Positions 45,361-58,116 of a stretch of 64,000 nucleotides of DNA are shown here, piece after piece. A model generated the notes under the pieces. It worked only from the letters and a program-made list of their open reading frames with translations. It made no database searches and was not told where the DNA came from. The stretch comes from Calocera cornea HHB12733. Its lineage: Eukaryota; Basidiomycota; Dacrymycetes; Dacrymycetales; Dacrymycetaceae. The stretch spans positions 1 to 64,000 of the forward strand of contig KV423988.1 of the NCBI GenBank assembly GCA_001632435.1, in the 5' to 3' direction. Position numbers and translations under genes: made by a program. Positions within the stretch are counted from its first letter, which is position 1, and each line of letters starts with the position of its first letter.

Positions 45361-48300
45361 ATGTCAAGGAAGTGGCAGCCATCCAACTGGGGACGTCATC
45401 GCGACACCAACTCGAATACCTCTCATTCCTCCACCCCGACGCCCGGCACCCACCCGCACAGCTCTCAGCGCGACTCGTACTCGACAAACGCCTCCCGCTC
45501 CGCGTTCTCGTTTTCGATCGTCAATCAGACAAATCCACAGCCCGGCCGCGCGTCAGCCTTCTCGCTCTTTCCATCCTCTGTATCTATCCGCTCCAACCTC
45601 TCTTCGTTCTCTAATCCAAACGAACGCGAAACCGCACAAATCCGCTACGGTGGACACCCGACCCTCCCGACCATCTACGGCGGCGACTCACTCCCTTCCA
45701 CGCCCAACGTACCAGCTTACGACTCGTCTTACGCGCAGCCCACGTCACCCCCGTTATCCCAGCAAGAGTTGGCCCCAACGCTGCCACTCAAGGTGCCCCG
45801 CCGTCAGGCTCCAGATACCCAGTCCATCATATCCTCAACGTCTTCCTACACCTCCCACCCGTACGCGGGCATGGCTCCTTTACCGCAGGCCGTCGTAGCC
45901 GCCCCCGTTGAGGATGAGGACGACTGCCCGGTCTGCCTCGAGCCCCTGAGCTTCTCCTTCCGTATCCCAGGCGAGAAGCCGCATATCGTCCCAGAGTGCG
46001 GGCATGCACTGCATGAGGTACGCGTTTCAGGCGAATTCTTTACCCGTTCCGGACTCGTATCTGATGTGGCCCCGCAGGCTTGCTTCTCGGCGGTGTATGG
46101 TCCGCCTGCGTCGCGGAACGGTCCCGGGCGAAAGACCAATTTAGGGGTATGCGGTGTGTGTCGCCGCCCGATGAAGGTCGGCGATGGGGATAGTAGCAAG
46201 AACAACAGTGCGTCCCATTTGTCAGCTCCCTTTCCGCTGGTGCTAATGCCAGGCAGAGCTCGCCGCTCTCACTGGCATGGGCGAGAGAAAGCTCGCCGGC
46301 ACGACCCAGCTCTACCCTGGGCTCGGTAACCAGCCCTCAGCACGCTCGGGTGACGGCCCCGCGTTCGTGCCCGGTCGACCTGGAGCACGTACACCGATCG
46401 TCAAAGACTCCCAGGGTCCTCTGGATGACGATCCCCTGGAGCCATTACGCTCCCCTCCCGGGTCGACGCACTCCAACGTCTCCGGCCACCAAAATGTTTA
46501 CGTCACTACGCCCGGCATCCAAGTGCGACCGGAGTTCCCGAGCATCCCCCGTAATGGCCAGCCCACCCAAGCAATGACTTGCATCGTCGTCGTCGAGCTA
46601 CCTAGCCGGAAACCGCCAGAGATGAGGAGCCCCGTGGGAAGGGGTAGGACGGAGCCTAGTTGGGGTATGGATCAGAGGCTCATGAGAGGGCGTGAGTACG
46701 AGCAGGAGAGGGAGCCGGTTTCGGCTTCGTCTGCCTCGCACCGCTCTCAGCCGCAGGCTTGGGAGAGGGAGGAGCGCGCAAACGGCGGATCGATGGATGC
46801 TGGGCCTATGTCACCCATATCACCTCGGGAGCTCATCGACCAGCCCACTCCGCAATCTCCGCCTGCGCCGTTGCCTATCATCGATGACTCGCCCAACCCG
46901 GCGTTCCAGCGCATTGCTGACGACCTCAAGGCTCGCATCGCTGACTGGAAGGGGCACGAGCTGCATCAGATGGGCTCGCTCCAGATGTTCGACATCCTCA
47001 AGGTTCGTCGGGACGCCCAGATTCGCGAATTCTATGTCTACCTCTTCAGGGAGGCGATCATCTGTGTCGTCGAGGAAAAGAAAAAGGGCTTGAATCGCCT
47101 TCTCGGCGGTGGTACCATCTCATCCTCATCGAGCAGCGGCCTGGACGGCAGCGGCAAAGGTACTCTGCGACTCAAGGGACGTATCTACATCAAGCACATC
47201 CGTACCGTAGCCGAGTCGGACGAGAAAGCCGCAGAGTGCAGTCTCACGGTTCACATGGACGACGAGAGCTTCATCCTCATCTATCCGGATCGGAACAGCA
47301 TGCAGAACTGGGCTCGGAACATCGTTGCGTTGGTCGAAGACAACAGGCGGAGAGATGGCGTTGTGAATGGCGGTGGTGGCACCGACAGAGGTTCCGACCC
47401 GGAGTTCGAGTCTGGGCCTCCGTCAGCCTTCTCCAACGGCAGTAAGGCAGCGAGGCTGCTCGGCGGTGGTCCCTCTTCCAGGGATGCTCGCGACGGCGCA
47501 AGCCTGGCTCCATCAGCAAGCGGTGTCACGACGATGTCCGACAGTGCAGCAAGCGCTACAGAGGACAGCCTTCTGCACTCCTCGCAGCGCTCGACCATGT
47601 CCTCTGTGGTCACCGGTGCCTCGCCCGGTGCACAATATGCCAGAGCACCGAACGGCCATATGCGGCTGCAGAAGGCACCGTCTTCATCGTCTCTACAACA
47701 TTCTCCGTCCTTCAATTCCCTCGCCTCGCCTATGAGCGCCGGCAGCGCTCCCAATGTTCCGACTGGTCAGCCGTCAAACAACCTTGCCCCACTCCCTCAC
47801 CCAGGAGTGGACCTTGTCGTCATTGTTTCTCTTCCCACGCCGCATGCTTGGCAATTCGCTGCTGGCTCAGCCTCTCTGAAGCTCAGCGTTGTGCGCACGA
47901 CGCTGGACTTCATCCTTGCCAATATGGGACCGAGGGACCGCCTGAGCTTCGTCAGCTTCGAAGTTGGTCTCTCAGGGCGCGTCAGGAAGACGCCATTCCT
48001 TTGCCCCGGAAAGCCTACTAGCAAGAGGAGGCTCGAGTCATTCATTAACAGCATGGGTAAGGATGTCGATGACGAGTTCTTGGTGGCACCCAGCAAGGAG
48101 GAGAAAACGGACGTAGTAACTGCTGTGAACCACGGTAGGTTCCCTTTTCATACGCATACATTCAAATTCTGACATCGGGCAATGCAGCTCTCGATGTTGT
48201 GCTGCAGCGAAAAGCTCGCAACTACATTTCCGGCATGATCCTCGTAAGTGATGCGGCGGACACGATGCGCAGGGCGCAGATGGACCTTGTCCTCGCTCGT

Positions 48301-49569
48301 ACAGAAGCCGCGAAGTAAGCTGCCTCGTCCACGGTGATGAAATATGATCTCATCTGTTCCTCAGTGTTCCTATCCATTCATTTGGCTGGGGCCGGTCGCA
48401 TGACCCCGCGTCGCTGTGGTTGATGTCCAATCACACCCAGGGCACATACACGTACATCAAGGATTGGTACGTACTGAGGAATAATCATTTCGACGTCAAC
48501 TGATTGTTCCTTAGGTACGACCTCCGCGAGTGCCTTGCCGGTCTCCTTGGAGGATTCTTCTCCATGGGCCTCTTGAACATGAAACTGCATCTGAAGGTCG
48601 TCGACGGCACCCGCTTCCGCATTAGGAAAGTGGCAGGTGGGCCATTGACCGTTGTCTCCTCAACCGGTCGCGATGTCGACGTCGAAATTGGCGAACTCCG
48701 ATATGGCGAACGCAAGGAAATGTTGGTGGAGTTGGAGCTCGACAATCAGTCAGATCCGGCTGCAAGGGGCCGGGGCTTGTCCGTGCTCAGCGAAGCCGAC
48801 GAGATCAGACAGCGCGGCCCACTGAACGCCACAGATCAGTTCGTCCAGCGGATGGGTTTGGATACACTGTCGCTCAGCGATGGGCCGACGCTCGTTGACG
48901 GAATGATGGACCGCATGATTGACGAAGTTCCAGTATTCGAAGTTGACGGCTCGTTCTTCGACCCTGTCTCTGCCAAGCACGTCTCTCGCCTTGTGCATCC
49001 TGTTCTTTTGACGGTGACACTTCTGCCGTACAATGGTCGCCCGCAGACGCCCAGCGGACAATCCGATCCTTACATCGTACGCCGAAGGATGGAGCTTCTT
49101 GCATCGGAGATGATGACGCGCGCTCTTGTTCTCGTCTCAAGGAAGAATTTCGATCAAGCTGGGCGAATCCTTGGCGAGACACAGCGAATCCTGCGCACTG
49201 TATTGCACAGTGTCACTCAAAGTTTGCCCCCTCCGACAGCCGGCTCTATGGGACGGTCCAGACGGGAGCTCCTCGTCCTTGGTACTGTTCGTGCGCTGCA
49301 GTCAGTTCTTCAAGACATCCAGGTCCTCTTGGATGCTCTGGAAGATACTCGAGACGAGTTCGCCTACGACCAGCGTAATTTTGGAGCTCAACAGGTGTGT
49401 GCACACCTATTTCTTTGGCCACGAGTATACTGACGTGAACCACCAGGCCATGATCCTGCGTGACCAGAAGAGCTGGACAGGCAGGACCGCAACTGAAAAA
49501 CTCTTCTTCAACTCGGAGTTGGCTCCGGAACTTGTACAGCGCAGTGCCGACTGGTTAGCTCGGGACTAA
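45361..49569 (+). CDS. RING-PH-vWA scaffold protein, Ste5/Far1-like
   Basis: Exons 45361-46017, 46078-46207, 46257-48134, 48188-48314, 48365-48466, 48515-49394 and 49447-49569 give 1298 aa. A Ser/Thr-rich N-terminus is followed by a RING-H2-type finger at about residues 189-245 (CPVCLEPL, ECGHALHEACF, CGVCRRPM), a PH domain at about 506-624 (FDILKVRRDA...YVYLFREAIICV...IYPDRNSMQNWARNI), and a von Willebrand A fold from about 781 (VDLVVIVSLPTPHAW, DFILANMGPRDRLSFVSF, ISGMILVSDA, HSFGWGRSHDPASLW). This order is that of the pheromone-pathway scaffolds Ste5 and Far1. The MIDAS metal motif (DxSxS) is not conserved, as in Ste5. Likely role: assembling a MAPK or G-beta-gamma complex at the membrane in mating signalling. 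Orthology is inferred from architecture only. Confidence 0.75.
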
Positions 49570-50203
49570 TGCGTCCTTTCCTTCTCATCTCCCGCTCATC
49601 TGGGTTTGGCCTCTGGTCGTTGCGACTTTGTACATGCCATTCACGAAATTTGCGTTCTGTCTCTACTGATTTCCAGGCGCGCTTGTTCGCTGCTGCAGAT
49701 GTGCTCTTAGTGCTGTTTTGCTAATCCTCTCACGAGTTTGATAGTGCAGAGCATCTGTCTTGTTTTCCTCGGCCCTTTTGAAATTGGCTCTTGCGGTACC
49801 TCTCTCCTGCGCTCCTTACGCTCTCTGGTCATGTAATATTAAAGGTTTTGTTGTGGTAGTGTCTGGCAGTCCTAATAGAATGGCTTTCTTCAACAAACGG
49901 AATGTGGTTGCGGATGCGGAGGAGTCCAGCGGAATTGATGCGCATTGATTGGCTCCTCCAAAGAGGGTCCGTGCGTTAGGGCCGGCAAAGGCCGGGTGGT
50001 GATCACATCGAGTTCTCGGAAGCACAAGCTGTCCCAATCGAGCACCCTGCCTCCTCGCGAATAGCACCAGTCCCCTCGGACGTCCTTCCTCACTATCATG
50101 TTCTCGAGGCTCTCCTCCAGGAGCCTGGGGGCTTCCGCTAGATCGCTGAGTAGGCCGATCAACGTCCAGGTATGGATTTTAACATGTCTGGCGCGCTGTC
50201 GCT
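49570..50203. other. intergenic
   Basis: 3' region of the scaffold gene and promoter of the cytochrome c1 gene. Nothing else seen. Confidence 0.4.
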
Positions 50204-51394
50204 ATGCCATCTGTCCAAGTTGATGCTGAAAAGACGTCATTATCGCAGGCTCGCTTCGCCTCATCCCAGGCTTCTGCCCGCGCTGTATGTCAAACAAACT
50301 ATGGTCAAGGATTTGTCTGACCATGCGTTCGAATAGTCCTTGTCCAACAATGCCCTTCCTATAACCTTCGCCCTCATCTCTGCTGGCTCTCTCGCTTGGT
50401 ACACCCACCTCTATGGCTCGATCCCTTTCCTTCCGGAGGCGAGCGCCAACACACCTGCTGAGGACGGTCTTCATCCTACCCATTATCCATGGAGTCATTC
50501 TGGATTCTTAGACTCTTTTGACCATGCAAGGTGCGCGTGGCTGACCGTTCCTTACATCCATCACGGCTGAAACCATCTCCAGCATTCGTCGCGGGTATCA
50601 GGTCTACCGTGAAGTCTGCGCGGCATGCCACTCTCTCGATCGTATTGCATGGAGAAATCTCGTCGGCGTCTCGCACACCGTCGACGAAGTGAAGGAGATG
50701 GCTTCAGAGGTCGAATACGAGGATGGTCCCGATGACAACGGGGAGATGTTCCAGCGCCCTGGAAAGCTCGCCGACTACATGCCCAGGCCGTACCCGAACG
50801 AGGAGGCAGCGCGGGCTGGAAATGCAGGTGCTCTGCCGCCCGATCTGAGTTTGATCATTAAGGCTCGCCATGGTGGTTGTGTAAGCCAATCAGCGTGTCG
50901 TCATTGTAACAATAAACTAATATGCTTGGCATATAGGACTATGTCTTCTCCCTGCTCACTGGTTACGTCGACCCACCCGCGGGTGTTGAGATTCGTGAGG
51001 GCATGAACTACAACCCGTACTTCCCTGGTGGTGCGATCTCTATGGCTCGTCTGTTGTTCGACGGTCTTGTGGAGTATCCGGATGGTATGTCTCACCGTCT
51101 GTATGCGCTGCCCTCAGACGATCTGATCTTCTCGTAGGCACTCCGGCAACCACTTCGCAGATGGCCAAGGACGTCGTTACCTTCCTGAATTGGGCTGCTG
51201 AGCCTGAGCACGACGAGCGGAAGAAGATCGGCCTGCAAGCCGTCATTATTCTCTCCGCCCTCACCGCGATCAGTGTGTATGTCAAGCGGTTCAAGTGGGC
51301 ACCTATCAAGAGCAGGAAGCTCAGTGCGTCGTCTTCCTCTGCTCTGCACCACTATACTAACGTGCATACTTCAGTCTACACTCCTCCAAAATAA
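50204..51394 (+). CDS. CYT1: cytochrome c1, heme subunit of respiratory complex III
   Basis: Exons 50204-50284, 50337-50530, 50583-50880, 50937-51084, 51138-51323 and 51375-51394 give 308 aa. The first exon gives an Arg/Ser/Ala-rich leader ([13 protein letters not shown]) for mitochondrial import, then a hydrophobic sorting segment ([19 protein letters not shown]). Heme attachment CAACH follows in [40 protein letters not shown] and [17 protein letters not shown] (Met axial ligand) are standard, and the C-terminal anchor is [20 protein letters not shown] followed by [15 protein letters not shown]. It transfers electrons from the Rieske centre to cytochrome c. The exact ATG is uncertain because the first exon is short; the frame through the rest is secure. 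Confidence 0.93.
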
Positions 51395-51781
51395 TTGTCC
51401 GGCTTGAGGAGACCTTTGCCTACAAAACTACTAGCGCAAATAAAATCACCTGTATTTCCGCTTTTGGTTTCGAAAGAGATCATTAGTACATATTCAAATG
51501 CCTTTATCCCCTCTACAATTAGTCTTGTCGAGCAGAACCGTTGGGAAAGATCGCCCAGATGCGTTTGCGGCGGATGGCCAGTGTCCGCCGCGAGTAGCGT
51601 CCAGTCAGGTGGCGAAGCCACTCAGGGCTGTCACTCCTGACCATCCCTCCGTCATTCACCCATCCCCTGTCTGCCATCCTTTGTGCATCCCATTCCTTCT
51701 CCATCCTCTTCCTATCGTTATTCTATATCTGTTGATTCTTCAATCGTCCATCGTCGGTCTGTGCAAAATCATTCTTCGAAG

Positions 51782-53699
51782 ATGTCGTCCGCGACGCCGT
51801 GGCCACCACAGCTCAAGTGAGTCGTTACGTGGCCCTCTCGCCCATGCCCTGACTGACACATCTCGAGGCTATGGCTACAGAAGTGCCTGGCCAAAGTAAC
51901 GGCCTCCGCTAAGCCTGCTGTCATGGACGAGATCAAACAGATAGTAGCTCAGCATTATGAAGCCGGTACGCTGCAAACGACAGACTGGGATACCGTTGAA
52001 GTCAAGGCGTGAGTCCCGATCTCATGATCGGTGGGTAGGACACTGATACTGTTATCCATCTAGTCTCAAGCCTTTCGTCATGCCTAAGATAGCACCAAAG
52101 CGGAAACTGTAAGTCATCTGTTTGCTCAGGTGGATGGCATGTCCTCATCTGTGGTCAGAGACATTGCATCGGATGCTACTTCGTCCAGCATCGCGCAGAG
52201 GCCAACGAAAGCTGCCAAAAAGGGCAATTTTCCCGCTGCTTCTTGGAGTTCTACTAACACTACCAGTAACGGAGTTGCAAGCGAGGAGCTGCGGGCAAAG
52301 AGGGAGGGCAGATTCGCTCGAGAGTTCGAGATAGAACGGCAACGCCAATCAGGCGAGCGGCCAGCTCCAGAATTCTCTCGTCACGTAAATGCGCCTTCAT
52401 CTAACGGACCTTCGCTGCTTGACCGTATGGAGACGCTGCACTATGCGCCGAAAAAGAAGTCAAAATTCGTCTACCAGAATAATGCGGAGAATGCGTGGGA
52501 TCCTGTATGCCCTTCTCTCCTTTCAGTCAATGTGCTAGCTGATGAAGTCCTTTGCAGAACGTGTTGAACTGGGACAGACATACAATAGTAGGGCGCAGCA
52601 AAGATCTCGAGAAGCCTTATCTGCGGCTTACAAGCGTAAGTGTGGCCAGTCTCTGATGTAGACCGCCATCTGACGACCACCCAGGAAGCCGATCCGGACA
52701 ATGTTCGGCCGTTACCCGTATTACAGCAAGCTTTGGACCTCCTTCTAAATAAGTACAAAAATAAGGGTGTGAAGTACGATTACGTCTGTGACCAGCTGAA
52801 GTCGATTCGGCAAGACCTTACTGTGCGTAACCAGGAGCGTTTACAGGTCTTGTTCACTGACAATATCGGTTCAGGTTCAACGTATAACCAACCCCTTCAC
52901 TGTCAAGGTCTACGAGATACACGCTCGTATCGCTATGGAGAGCGTATGTTCCATGTCATATAGTTCTTGTGGACTTGGCTAACTCCAGTGCAGAAGGACT
53001 TGGTGGAATATAATCAATGTTCGTCAGCTCTGCATTCCTTGCATGCTATGGGCGTGGAGGGACACTTCGAAGAATTTCTTGCATATCGTATCCTTTACTT
53101 CCTCTACACCAGATCACGAAGTGGTAAGTATCCCACTGCTATATAACGCGATCTTCAAGTTCAATCTCTTTATTAGATCTCAACGTACTAATTACTCAGC
53201 TTACGCCGTCCCAAAAGGCCACGCTTTGCGTTCGGCACGCACTGGATGTCCAGAAGGCGATGGCAACTAACAACTATCATGCGTTCTTTGATCTCTACAC
53301 GCACGCTCCTAATATGGGCGCCTACATGATGGACTTCTACGCCGACAGAGAGCGTTGCTATGCTTTGATCATCATGTGTACTGCGTGCGCCTCCATCCAT
53401 TCCCTTGTCCCCGTGTCATGCTCATTGCCGTGTTTAGGTATAAGGTCCTTTCGATTGCGTTTCTGACAAAGGAGCTGGGCCACGACAAGCCCTCTGAGAC
53501 GGTCAAGTTTCTAGAAGATCATCAGGCTGCTTACTTCCAAGGCTTGGATCCGCCTACTGTGAAGCAACCGGGCGGACAGTGGAAGCGCGTTCAGAAAGTC
53601 GTGCCTGATCAAGACAAGAGCTTGGACTGCACCGCGGCTAAACCGCATCTTGTCAAAGCAGCGACAAAGTACCAGCGCCTGGCTATCAAGCGCATCTAG
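51782..53699 (+). CDS. THP3/LENG8-type SAC3-GANP domain protein
   Basis: Ten exons, 51782-51816, 51868-52008, 52064-52108, 52159-52504, 52558-52635, 52685-52822, 52875-52943, 52994-53123, 53177-53384 and 53438-53699, give 483 aa. N-terminal WPPQLKLWLQKCLAK and KPFVMPKIAPKRKL are typical of the family. Then come NVLNWDRHTIVG, LEKPYLRLTSEADPDNVRPL, YDYVCDQLKSIRQDLTVQRI, FTVKVYEIHARIAMES, EEFLAYRILYFLYTRSRSDL and APNMGAYMMDFYADRERCYA, the SAC3/GANP/THP3 signature. Yeast Thp3 with Csn12 acts in transcription elongation and mRNA maturation in the nucleus. Acceptor choice for exon 4 (52158|52159) was made because it alone restores the frame. All introns are 49-66 nt. Confidence 0.88.
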
Positions 53700-54101
53700 C
53701 GCACATGCTCGATTATCACTGTCTCCATCTCGTTCACTCATCGGTTCCTTCACCTATCACCCTGATCCCTGCCTCGTTCCCGTCGCGGCCGCATCTGTGC
53801 CAATTCTTCACATCATCTCACGTACACCACCCGCATCCTCAGGGCCGCCACGATATTACGCAGGCCAACAATATACCATCCCCCCGTATCCTTGCGTCAC
53901 CCGGGCTCCGCTGAAACTGGCAGCTGTATTCTCGGTAGGAACCCTTTCCCCAGCTCTTGATCCTCACCTGTATTAGATGCTTGTTCTTTGCAATAGAATC
54001 ATGTGTTAGTCGGAAAGTACAGGCAGGAATGCCACGAGATATGTATGAGTAGAGGTATCGCATTGCAACTTCAGATGGTACAAGATGTTCAGTCAACAGA
54101 A
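53700..54101. other. convergent intergenic spacer
   Basis: Between the stops of the THP3-like gene (+) and the DUF1764 gene (-). No gene recognised. Confidence 0.4.
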
Positions 54102-54693
54102 TCAGAAACAACAGTCACAATCGAACGGGCACAACGGGGTATCTAGCGCGCAATGTCAGTCGAATTCACCAGGTAAATCAGCAACGCTAACCTCCGCCAG
54201 CCTTGGTCATCCCCAGCTCGTCCTCCTTATAGATATTCCACCCCTCCTCCGTCTTCCTCCTTGGCTCCTTCCCCCTCGAGTCCCTAAACGCGCGCTCCTC
54301 CTCGTCCACCTCTGCTTTCCGCTTCGACGTGGCTTTGGCCTTGATCGTGCTGGCAGCTTTAGAGAGCGGTCGGTCATCGTCGATGACTTTGACTTTCTTG
54401 GGCTTGGGCAGGGAGGGGTCGACGATCGTCTCTGCTGGCCGCTTCTTTGGCTTGGTGTCAGCGGCGGGTTCAGGCTCGGCGGGTGCGGGCTTCGGGGTTT
54501 CCTCTGCTTCACCGGCTGAAGAGACTTTCGTCTTCTTCTTCTTCTTCTTTAAGCCATTTGTAGTCGCCGTATTGGTTGCAGCCTTCGCCGCCTTGTCGGT
54601 GCTCGGGCCAGCAGTCGGTGCTGACAGCTTCGACGCCTTCGGAGCAGCCGGCTTCCCAGCGAAGATATCGTCAATCTCGGACGCCTTCGGCAT
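54102..54693 (-). CDS. DUF1764-family protein
   Basis: Exon 54693-54192 plus a last exon 54142-54102, joined by a 49-nt intron, give about 180 aa. The product starts MPKASEIDDIFAGK, carries a long Lys/Ala/Pro-rich disordered middle, then AFRDSRG...RRKTEEGWNIYKEDELGM and ends DTPLCPFDCDCCF. The SEIDDIF start, TEEG-IY-EDELG box and Cys-rich C-terminus are the hallmarks of the eukaryotic DUF1764 family, whose function is unknown. The second exon is only 41 nt; without it the protein would stop just before the conserved Cys motif. An ATG four codons upstream (54705) is possible. Confidence 0.88.
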
Positions 54694-54705
54694 CGCTTGC
54701 TCCAC

Positions 54706-55269
54706 AGCAGTGTATCCAAGTCAACCCAAGATCTCACGGGAGCTGCGAGTTGCTTCCAAATGTGTGCTCGACCTTGAGGTGCTGTTTCGTAAGATGGATG
54801 GGTACAGTCTGGGGCTGGCGATGCAGCAGCCCTACTAGTACCCTGAGCGCTCGGCCGCCCAAATTTGAGCTTTGGTGGCGGTGCTCAGGGTGCGACGCGA
54901 CCTCCGAAAGTCGCGAGGTGAACCCCGGGCGCGACGTCGGCGCCGGCGGCGCATATGAACGTCCAACGACGACATCATCCTGGTCGCTCTTCTATCAGCG
55001 AAGACTGCGATGACGCCGCTATCTGGCTCAACTGAATGCTGCGAAGCGGAGGTGTGCACGCTGGGGACATCGCCTCGACGTATCCACGCTCTGCGCCGTG
55101 CGGTGTGCGATCACCTCGGGGTCGACGAGCGTTGCGCTCCATGACGAACAGCATGCATGGGGATCGTATAAGTACGCTCCCAGATCACGGCGAAATCTCG
55201 ATATCAACAGTCTCACACTCTGAATTCCAAGCTCTGAAGCACCTTTCAGACCTTGGCAACTTCCGTACC
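54706..55269. other. divergent promoter region
   Basis: Lies between the DUF1764 gene (-) and the first member of the tandem unknown family (+). An open frame runs into the latter from 55036 but is not protein-like before 55270. Confidence 0.4.
55167..55172 (+). promoter_or_regulatory. TATA-like box
   Basis: TATAAG about 100 bp before the ATG at 55270. The tandem paralogue has TATATAG at a similar distance. Confidence 0.4.
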
Positions 55270-57121
55270 ATGGAGAATCAGCCTCAGACGTCCTACGCTC
55301 CGCCTGCGAACCCGCCGCCGCCGGGCTACGCCTACTCCGGCATCAACCCCCAGTCCAAGACTGAAGAGGCCGGGTTCCCACCTCAGCCTCTGTCCAAGGA
55401 CGAAGAATCTGGCTATGGCCATGCGTCCAAAGCCGGCCAAGTGGCCTACATCCCCGACCAAGAGCCCGACGCTTACAACGATGGCTTCGCCAGCCTCAGC
55501 AATGTCAAGCAGCCTCCGAAGGACGTGCCTGCCCCGGAATACACCGAAGCCGATGCGGCGGCTCTCTGGCCCAACCTCCCCCCTCGTCCGGTACAGAAGG
55601 GCCAAAAGCTTCCCCTCCCCGTCGCCGTCCCCCAGCTCACTGGGAACTTCGACTCGATGTTCGTGCGCGCGTACTGTCCGCAGCTGGAGGCGGCGGGTGT
55701 GGGGATGCAGGAGTGGGTCGACTTCTGCGATGGTCTGAATCTGGCGATTGTCGCAAGCCCGCCGCTGAGGGTCGTGGATAAGGTCGGACTCATCATCGGT
55801 TTTGTGTAAGCGCCCTCGTTCCCGATGGGGAAGCGTGCTGATATATGCGCAGTCCGAACGAATGGGCGATGATCGCTGGCACCGTGATGCAGTTCGTCGC
55901 CCAAACGGGTATGGCCGTCCTGTCCAAGAGGCTCACCGACCGCTACCTGCGCCGTGTCAACCGGGAGTACTTCGAGCCACGCGGTCTGCGCGTCCGGCTC
56001 TGCCGCACCGCGGCCATGCGCGCCCTGGTGGGCAAAGATGACAGCGCTGACCTCCCGCACAAGGCCGTGCGCGTGGCCAAGTCCATCGGGCGCGAGGTCG
56101 AGAACGTCGTGCTCAAGTACCCGATCCTGCCCGGGACGGGCAAGCTCTTCGAGCTGATGCACAAGCCACTCGCGCCTGTCGACGCCCATTCCGAGCTGAG
56201 CGTGACCGAGCGCCGGCTGGCCGACATGACAGGGTTGATCTGCCCGCTGTCGTTTGACGTTCCGGCGCCGAAGAAGCCGACGGACCTCGTGGGCCGGATG
56301 AACGAGCTGGCTGTGAAAATGGATCGGAATATGGCGCTCAACGACGAGAGCAGGGCCGTGCGCACCAGGAGGCTGCTCGAGATCCGCCAGGGGATTGCGA
56401 GGGCCCCGAGCAGCCATAACGGCAGCTCCGGGTCTGCCCATACCGGCTACGCATCTGCCCCGCCGGCACCGTTTGGCCAGCAGCCGCTTGTCGCCTCGCC
56501 AGCGCCGTACGGACCCCAAGGCTACGCCTCGCCTCCCGAAGCATACGGCTACCCTTCATACCCCTCCTACTCGCCCAAGCAACACAAGAAAGCGCTGAAA
56601 GAGTCTCTCAAGGCCGAGAAGCGCGCGCGCAAGGAAGAGCTGCGTGCCCAGCGCCGCGGGATGCCGTTCTCCCTGCTTGGTCCTACCCAAGAGCGCCGGG
56701 AGGTGAAAGATGAGGAGAAATATATGAAAGCTGAGCTGAAGGCCAGGAAGGATGTGATGAAGGGCCGGAAGCCGAGGGCATGGTACCTCCAGGACGAGGT
56801 GAAGCGCGTTGATCGGTTGGAGTACAATATGACCCTGGAGCTCATCTGGATCGTCGTGCTCAACGCCGAGCAGGGTGCGTCGTCTTCCTCTTCCCCATCA
56901 CGTGTTGTCTTGTTACTGACGAGGTGGATGCAGACGAGGCGATCAAGGACAAGGAGCAAGTGGATAGCGCGGAAGACGTCGAGTACGTGCCCGAGGAAGA
57001 GTTCGAGGAAGAAGTGGAGCGTGAGGAAGAGGAGGACGAGGAGTTCGCCCTTGGAGAGCGTGAGGAAGAGGGTGTTGGGCCGGCAGGTGCTCCGGCTACA
57101 CTGCCGGTCCGTGCGCAGTAG
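55270..57121 (+). CDS. conserved fungal protein of unknown function (tandem copy 1)
   Basis: Exons 55270-55805, 55853-56874 and 56934-57121 give 581 aa. A Pro-rich, negatively charged N-terminus contains PEYTEADAAALWPNLPP. A conserved core follows: FVRAYCPQLEAAGVGMQEWV, DFCDGLNLAIVASPPLRVVD, VGLIIGFVPNEWAMIAG, LTDRYLRRVNREYFEPRGLR and VRLCRTAAM. The core resembles fungal proteins containing an AYxPxLxxxGI...F-x-DGLN...PP motif pattern that I cannot assign a function. Hydrophobic segments around the VGLIIGF and AMIAGTVMQFVAQTGMAVL parts may insert in or lie on a membrane. The C-terminus has a Tyr/Pro-rich region, a Lys/Arg helix and a very acidic tail (EEEFEEEVEREEEEDEEF). Tandem duplicate of the next gene; both introns correspond. 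Confidence 0.8.
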
Positions 57122-58116
57122 CTGGCTAGCTCCGAAACAGGAAGCGGTGGATTGGGAACTGGGCTGACGGTGTTGCTCGGAAAACACCGGCTTAGAAGAC
57201 CGACTGTCAGAGTGAGCTGTATACTGTTGAATGGAATGTCCGACAACGCGAAACCCTGCGACCAGGCGGGAAAAGCCTGCCGGAGAGCGCGCGTGGACGC
57301 AGATGCCGTATGCGCAGCTGTAGGCTCTTTCCGGTCAAACGACAGAAAGAGACGCAATGAATTGTCGATTACGCATGGTGGAAAGAAAGGCGCTATGCCT
57401 TGTTGACCCTGTGCTGTTGGAGAAGCCTCGACCAGTGTGCTCCTGAATTACAATCAAGGGTCGATAACGAGAGCCTTGACTGCGGCCAGCCCATGTGTGC
57501 GCAGCTGTAGGCTCCGACCGATGTTAATAATAGAACAAAGCGGTTTCTCATTGTCTTCTGGGTTGGGTGGGCTCGGTATGAGAGCCGCATCGTATAACAA
57601 GGCACTGTAGGGGCGGTGTCTGCTCGAGCACGATGAAGATGGTGATAACGGCCCACTGCGCTCGCCTCGCGTGCGCAGCCGTAGAAGATTTGCGAGGGCC
57701 AGAGCGACTTGCTTCTCCTCTGCTCACCGTGTGCAACCTCGACCCGGGCTCTGATGGGCGCTCGGATGAGGCAGGCGATGACTCGGTAGATATCTCGGAG
57801 CTGGACCCTTACTGCTGCGTAAGGCGCGTGATGACGCGCTTCTCGCTGCTCCCGTGCGCGTTGGCACATTGTCGAGCACTCTAATTCGGGAGGATGGAGT
57901 GTTCGTTGGCGAACATGTGCACCGCCCGGCCAGATGGAGATGCACCGGCTCGGCGCTAATCGCCTGTACAAGGGTCTATCAGCAGCTTCCTCCAAGCCGG
58001 TCTGGGAATTGATGATGAACATCGGCTGTGGTATATAGTCGCTCCTCGTCGCACGGGTCGACAACATCATCATCCTCAGCATCCCCATCATCACCCCTCG
58101 CTCAAGATAACCGATC
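57122..58116. other. 1 kb spacer between tandem copies
   Basis: No supported gene. The motif GCGCAGCTGTAGGCTC occurs at about 57,314 and 57,500, with a weaker form GCGCAGCCGTAG at about 57,674. Confidence 0.4.
58032..58038 (+). promoter_or_regulatory. TATA box
   Basis: TATATAG, 85 bp before the ATG at 58117. Confidence 0.45.
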
